DNA of 64,000 nucleotides. It comes from Gymnothorax reevesii. Its lineage: Eukaryota; Chordata; Actinopteri; Anguilliformes; Muraenidae. The stretch spans positions 99,005,447 to 99,069,446 of the forward strand of contig CM056573.1 of assembly GCA_029721435.1 (NCBI GenBank). Reading direction: 5' to 3'. Made by a program: the position numbers and the translations under genes. This document shows, one piece after another, positions 57,475 to 64,000 of this stretch. Positions within the stretch are counted from its first letter, which is position 1, and the number at the start of each line of letters is the position of its first letter. Below the pieces are notes generated by a model, which saw only the letters and a program-made list of their open reading frames with translations, did no database searches and was not told the origin of the DNA.

Positions 57475-57632
57475 GCCACTTTCACACTGGACTCGAATGA
57501 ATTTTTCGTACGACAGATCACTTTCAAAAGTCAATGCAAAGACGCGAATCCACGCGTATTTGCGTCTTTGCATTGAATTTGAATGTAACCTGTCTTGCGA
57601 AAAATTCGTTTCGCGTCCGGTGTGAAAGCAGC
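57475..57632. mobile_element. Hairpin MITE nested in the right arm
   Basis: Mirror copy of 55709-55865. Confidence 0.8.
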
Positions 57633-58683
57633 TTAATTCATGTTAATTATACATAATTCTATTACCTAAATATTCATACATGTATTATTAAACTTGTTAA
57701 AACGTAATGCTGGTGTTGTTTCATTCTTTTAAGATACATGGTAACATATATGCATTAATTGTGCGTTATCCTTAATGCCGTTGTATAAGCAGACTGTATA
57801 AATCAGTCTATGGCTCCAAGTCCGGATTTCCTACATTGTGCATGAACATACGGCGGATCTTAAGAATGGGTAATTGGAGCAAGATTACGACTGGCGTAAA
57901 AAAAGTAATTGCCTTTATTTTTTCGCTTTGGAATATGCTGCCTTCAGAGTTTTCCAGCGATGCTGAATCGGGTTGGCGCTAGTCAGTCAACACAAAACCA
58001 GTCTCTCTCCACTTTTCGCCCACCATAATTATATCGTTGTTACGGTGCTTTCGCCCATCGATATATTACAATATATTCATGTCTTTCATTATGCATACAG
58101 TCGTCTCCTCTTTGCTCCAAAAATGCTAATTCCTTGCGAAGTGAACAGGCGCAGACGTGGTTGAATATTCAGTTCGAGGGCATATTCTGATTAAGGTGTA
58201 TACATGAGCCAATATTCCGATTAAAACAGGCATATGCCAGGGGTCTTATTCGGAATATTTCGAATCGGAAAATGACCTTAATCGGGTTATTGAACTCGTT
58301 TACATGACAGGTACGCAATCAAATACAGGAAAATGGTGCGTAAACCCAGTCACTGACTGTGAATGGACGAACGATGTACATTGCTAATTATCTCCCGATT
58401 AGCGCGAAGCGGGGGATATAGCATTGAGCTCCGTCCGTCCGTCCCTACGGACACAAAACATTGAGGCGGGGGGGGGATATTGCCATGTTAGTGTAACTTG
58501 TTTAGTTGGCATCTATGCTTTTGGGAAACGTAACCCTGCCCTTCTCTCTCAGGAGCGTCCCGCTCCCGCTTAGATGGCGAAAGGAATTCTGTTATATGCC
58601 TGCTGTCATGTTCACACAAGTTACCAGCCGATGCATCCTCGGAAAAATGGGCGATTATATTGATTCAAGCCCAGACAGGGCGT

Positions 58684-58905
58684 AATGTTATCTCGAAATA
58701 ACGAGATAATATCTCGTAATAACGAGATATTATCTCGAAATAACGAGATAATATCTCGAAATAACGAGATATTATCTCGAAATAACGAGATAATATCTCG
58801 TAATAACGAGATCTTATCTCGTAATAACGAGATCTTATCTCGAAATAACGAGATCTTATCTCGAAATAACGAGATATTATCTCGAAATAACGAGATAATA
58901 TCGCA
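58684..58905. repeat. 21-bp dyad array, right arm (10 units)
   Basis: Inverse-oriented counterpart of the left array with one unit fewer; the order of TTATTA and TTATTT variants otherwise agrees closely. Confidence 0.97.
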
Positions 58906-59226
58906 AAATAACAAAAGGAAAAAAATTACACTTTAACTTCACTACAAAAAATTTTTTTTTCACAGTGCGGTTCAGGGCTTCCGTATATTTGAGGCCAAAT
59001 TGGTTATCCTCGGAAAAATTTTAACCGAAATAGACTGAAGTTTGTCTGCTAGGCCTACGCTCACACCAGAACAAAGGGGAGGTGTGAAGACAGTCAAAAC
59101 ACATGCCTCATTAAAGACCTCCCTCCAGTACTGCAGTCCAAATGCCAATTAATTGTGCTAATTACCAGTACTGCCTGTTCAGCAAGGTGCAGTGAAAGTA
59201 AGCCAGGCCCTAGATGCAGTCTGGAT

Positions 59227-59457
59227 GAACTACAGACTTGCAGTACTGGCCATTCCAAAGTTCCCCAATCCGAAATTCACCGAATTTTCAGTGATAATTC
59301 GTTCTGAAAATTTTCCTGAATTTTTTTCTGCTACCAAATTTTTAATGGAAAACTATCTGAAAATTTTTTCTGCCGCCGCAAAATTTTAAGATGGATGAAA
59401 AAACATGAATATTTGCTGAATTTCATGAGAACTATGGAATGGTCAGTACTGTAGTTC
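59227..59457. repeat. Hairpin repeat (about 230 bp)
   Basis: GAACTACAGACTTGCAGTAC then TGGCCATTCC at 59227-59256 pairs with GGAATGGTCAGTACTGTAGT (59436-59455) apart from an extra CTTGCA-like insertion. Probably a small MITE. Confidence 0.6.
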
Positions 59458-59670
59458 AGCCTGCTGTGTCTGTGCTGCATACAGGAACTGGCAAAGGGCA
59501 AACCACCACCATTATAGTAAGAACAACAAAAGCACATGTTCAGTATTCAGAAAATGTTCAATCTGCAAAAGCACCAATTCACAAACGAATCAGATACACA
59601 ATGTAATTTTTAAAAGAGGGTGTCTTGAGAGAAAGTGAACATCGAGGTGTGGTCCAAACTTCAGTAAACC

Positions 59671-60825
59671 TGTCATGGTTATGGTTTTTGTTCATGTTTA
59701 TGTTCATGTTTAGCTTCAAGTTCAGTGTTCATGATTTTGTCTTTTATTTCATCTTTCTGGTTATTGTAATACTCAGTATTTTAGTTCATTCCATTTCTCA
59801 GTTCCATTGCACTTATCTCCCCTGTCTTGTGATCTAGTTGGTTCAGTCCGTCTTCCTTGTTCGCGTGCCCACTGACTTCGGGTGATTTAAATAAATTCTG
59901 GTGTTCAAAATATTCCTTTGATTCTCGTTTACTTCCTTCGTCTTTCTGTTCTGATTACTAACATAACTAACATTTGTATTTTGTATCATAGTCTACTAAC
60001 ACAACTAATCCATGTATATAGGTTACTAACTTACTAACGAACACTATAGTTAAATCTGTAAAGTTGCACCACTGCTAATTTATACTAATTCCTTCTCAGC
60101 AATCACCCTGTTCTAGTCCCCGCCTCTCGCTCAGCTGTACCCGTCCTCCCCTGAGTTTCAGCGAGATCTCTCGCACATGCTTAGTTACTTTCCTGCGCTC
60201 GTTATCTGTGCACTTAGAACTCCTTGGCCGGAGCTGTTTATGTGTCATAGGCTGTTTGTGTGATTCCCGTTCGTGTCTTTCGCCAATTTTCGTGGTTAGG
60301 GTTTCCCTCATGTGACTCTCCCTTTGTAAGTAGTCTGATCCATTTCACCTGCTTCCTGCATAGCATTTGACTTCCCTCTCATCTATTTAAGCAGTCTTTT
60401 CACAGCCAGCTCCTTGACAGAACTTTGATCAATATTTCATTGTGCAGAGCGCCTTGTATGCCATTGAGTATTGTTTGTCTTCTACTGGTTTGTCCAACTT
60501 TGATTCTTGCCATTGCCCTTTTTGTATTGTATTTGTCTTTCTGAATTTCAACCCATTTTTGTTTGACCACGATTTCAGTGTTTGGATGACCTGTGAATTG
60601 GCTTTGTTCATCGACTACGACTTCTTGCCTACCGTTTATATACCTTTGCTCATCTGTCTTCCTGTTTCTGACCCCTGCCTGTCTAATCAACACTGTTTTT
60701 GGATTTCGTATTGTGACTTGGCAATTCTTGTGTATTTTGGTTTTGACTCGGACTTAAAGGCATAGGTTTTTTTGGATTTCCCTCTCTTGCGTGTGATTCC
60801 TAAAAGCACCATCACAAAACCGGAC
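59671..60825. repeat. LTR-like block, possible solo LTR
   Basis: Begins TGTCATGGTTATGG and consists of TTTG/CCTG/TTGAC-rich sequence of the kind seen in fish Gypsy LTRs. The right limit and a target duplication could not be fixed. Weak call. Confidence 0.35.
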
Positions 60826-61457
60826 AGACTTTGGGATACCTCAGTAAAATTTTTCTGAGGTTTACCGAGTTGGCCTCAAATCTCAAATTTCTCGGAAAAA
60901 GGCGCACTTTCTTGGTTTTTAGGTGCTACTAGTGTCATGAATTGATAATGAAAATTAACCACAAAAAATGTATTGTTGTTGCTTCACTGATGCTGCTGTC
61001 ACTTGTAATGAACTGGATTTGTGTGCATGATTGATATATCTCTGAAATTGAACATGATTTCACATTCATAAACATAACCCTTACTGCTCTACAACTACAT
61101 TTACATGTCAGTTCCAGTCTTATGTAGACCACAATCCAATGAGGAAAATGTGTCAAATTTATTGCAGTATTATATCCTCTAAATCACCATCTGACTTTGA
61201 ATCTATTTGCTGGCATACTCAAAATCCCATTGTTTCCAGCGCGATTCTATTATTTTGTTGTTCAAATGCTATATGTGCATTCAATGCACTGGCTCTTCCT
61301 TTGCGATTGACCATTTAGTTTTTACATTGTAGGACGGTCCCTGGGATGGCCAGTGAAGTCCACTTTAGTATCCAACTTGAAGGAGAAAGAAACTTTTGGA
61401 ATTGCAGCCATCTGAAGCGGCTTCTCTGTTGTGCAGAAATGTGGTGTCATTCTTTAG

Positions 61458-63977
<2,520 letters not shown>

Positions 63978-64000
63978 TACTATCTAATCTAATCTAATCT
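63978..64000. repeat. (ATCTA)n microsatellite, cut by window edge
   Basis: TATCTAATCTAATCTAATCT: pentanucleotide repeats running off the end. Confidence 0.9.

Larger units (their letters stand above)
54337..58983. mobile_element. Giant palindromic element (4.65 kb) flanked by TA
   Basis: The left arm (54337 to about 56302) is the near-perfect reverse complement of the right arm (about 57105 to 58983). Both begin, reading inward, CGGAAGCCCTGAACCGCACT and go on through the 21-bp array, a GGACGGACGGACGGAG block, a nested hairpin and a long A/T-rich stretch. TA flanks both ends (54335-54336, 58984-58985), as in Tc1/mariner insertions. The left arm is 87 bp longer, explained by one extra array unit and a duplication of an AATATAACTCCGTGTCCGA unit near 56140. 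The 800-bp centre has no recognisable transposase. Class unknown. Confidence 0.9.
54244..60937. mobile_element. Outer inverted-repeat element hosting the palindrome
   Basis: The left end TAGTAGCACCCAAAAAC...GAAAGTGCACCTTTTTCC matches the complement of 60845-60937 (TAGTAGCACCTAAAAACC...GAAAGTGCGCCTTTTTCC). The match continues on the far side of the palindrome: TTTGAGGCCAA and CCTCGGAAAAATTTTA at 58986-59020 pair with 60840-60885. So one terminal repeat was split by the palindrome insertion. The interior 59041-60840 includes a small hairpin and an LTR-like block. No target duplication found. Confidence 0.6.

Overview
The window looks like nuclear DNA of a ray-finned fish, probably a teleost. 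It has one intron-rich vertebrate gene buried in transposable elements typical of fish genomes: Tc1-like transposons, hAT and Harbinger-type MITEs, a V-SINE-like repeat, tRNA-derived SINEs, CR1/L2-like LINE and Ty3/Gypsy remnants. The species cannot be named from the sequence alone.

The gene is fmn1 (formin-1, an actin-nucleating formin), on the + strand. Four exons are well supported. A large 738-codon first coding exon (23402-25615) corresponds to the start of the shorter vertebrate formin-1 isoform. It is followed by exons at 26047-26167, 32456-32517 and 61545-62314. All junctions are GT/AG and keep the frame; joined, they give 1055 codons plus 2 bases. The last exon carries a coiled coil, the proline-rich FH1 region and the first residues of the FH2 domain, and the gene continues past the right edge. 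A TATA-like box at 22571 may mark the promoter of this isoform. A further exon-like ORF with good splice sites lies at 17826-18016. It ends in phase 0, so it could splice to 26047 as part of a longer isoform, but its product was not recognised.

Layout: 1-17.8 kb is upstream sequence with a tandem repeat, a Tc1-like element, a degenerate LINE, two hAT MITEs, a Harbinger-like MITE, a minus-strand Tc1-like remnant and a small Myb/SANT-like ORF remnant. 18-23.4 kb is mostly featureless. Introns 1 and 2 of the short isoform (25.6-32.5 kb) hold a broken second copy of the Tc1-like element, an hAT element, a V-SINE-like repeat and a LINE tail. Intron 3 (32.5-61.5 kb, 29 kb) is a transposon nest: a chromodomain Ty3/Gypsy element with both LTRs and target duplication but no reverse transcriptase, pieces of other Gypsy elements, hAT and Harbinger-like elements, and a nested block at 51.5-60.9 kb.

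The most unusual structure is a 4.65-kb near-perfect palindrome (54337-58983) flanked by TA. Each arm is about 1.9 kb and carries an array of 21-bp dyad-symmetric units, 11 in one arm and 10 in the other. Its centre holds repeated TCCGTGTCCGACAG motifs and a second, smaller palindrome. It appears to have inserted into another inverted-repeat element (54244-60937).
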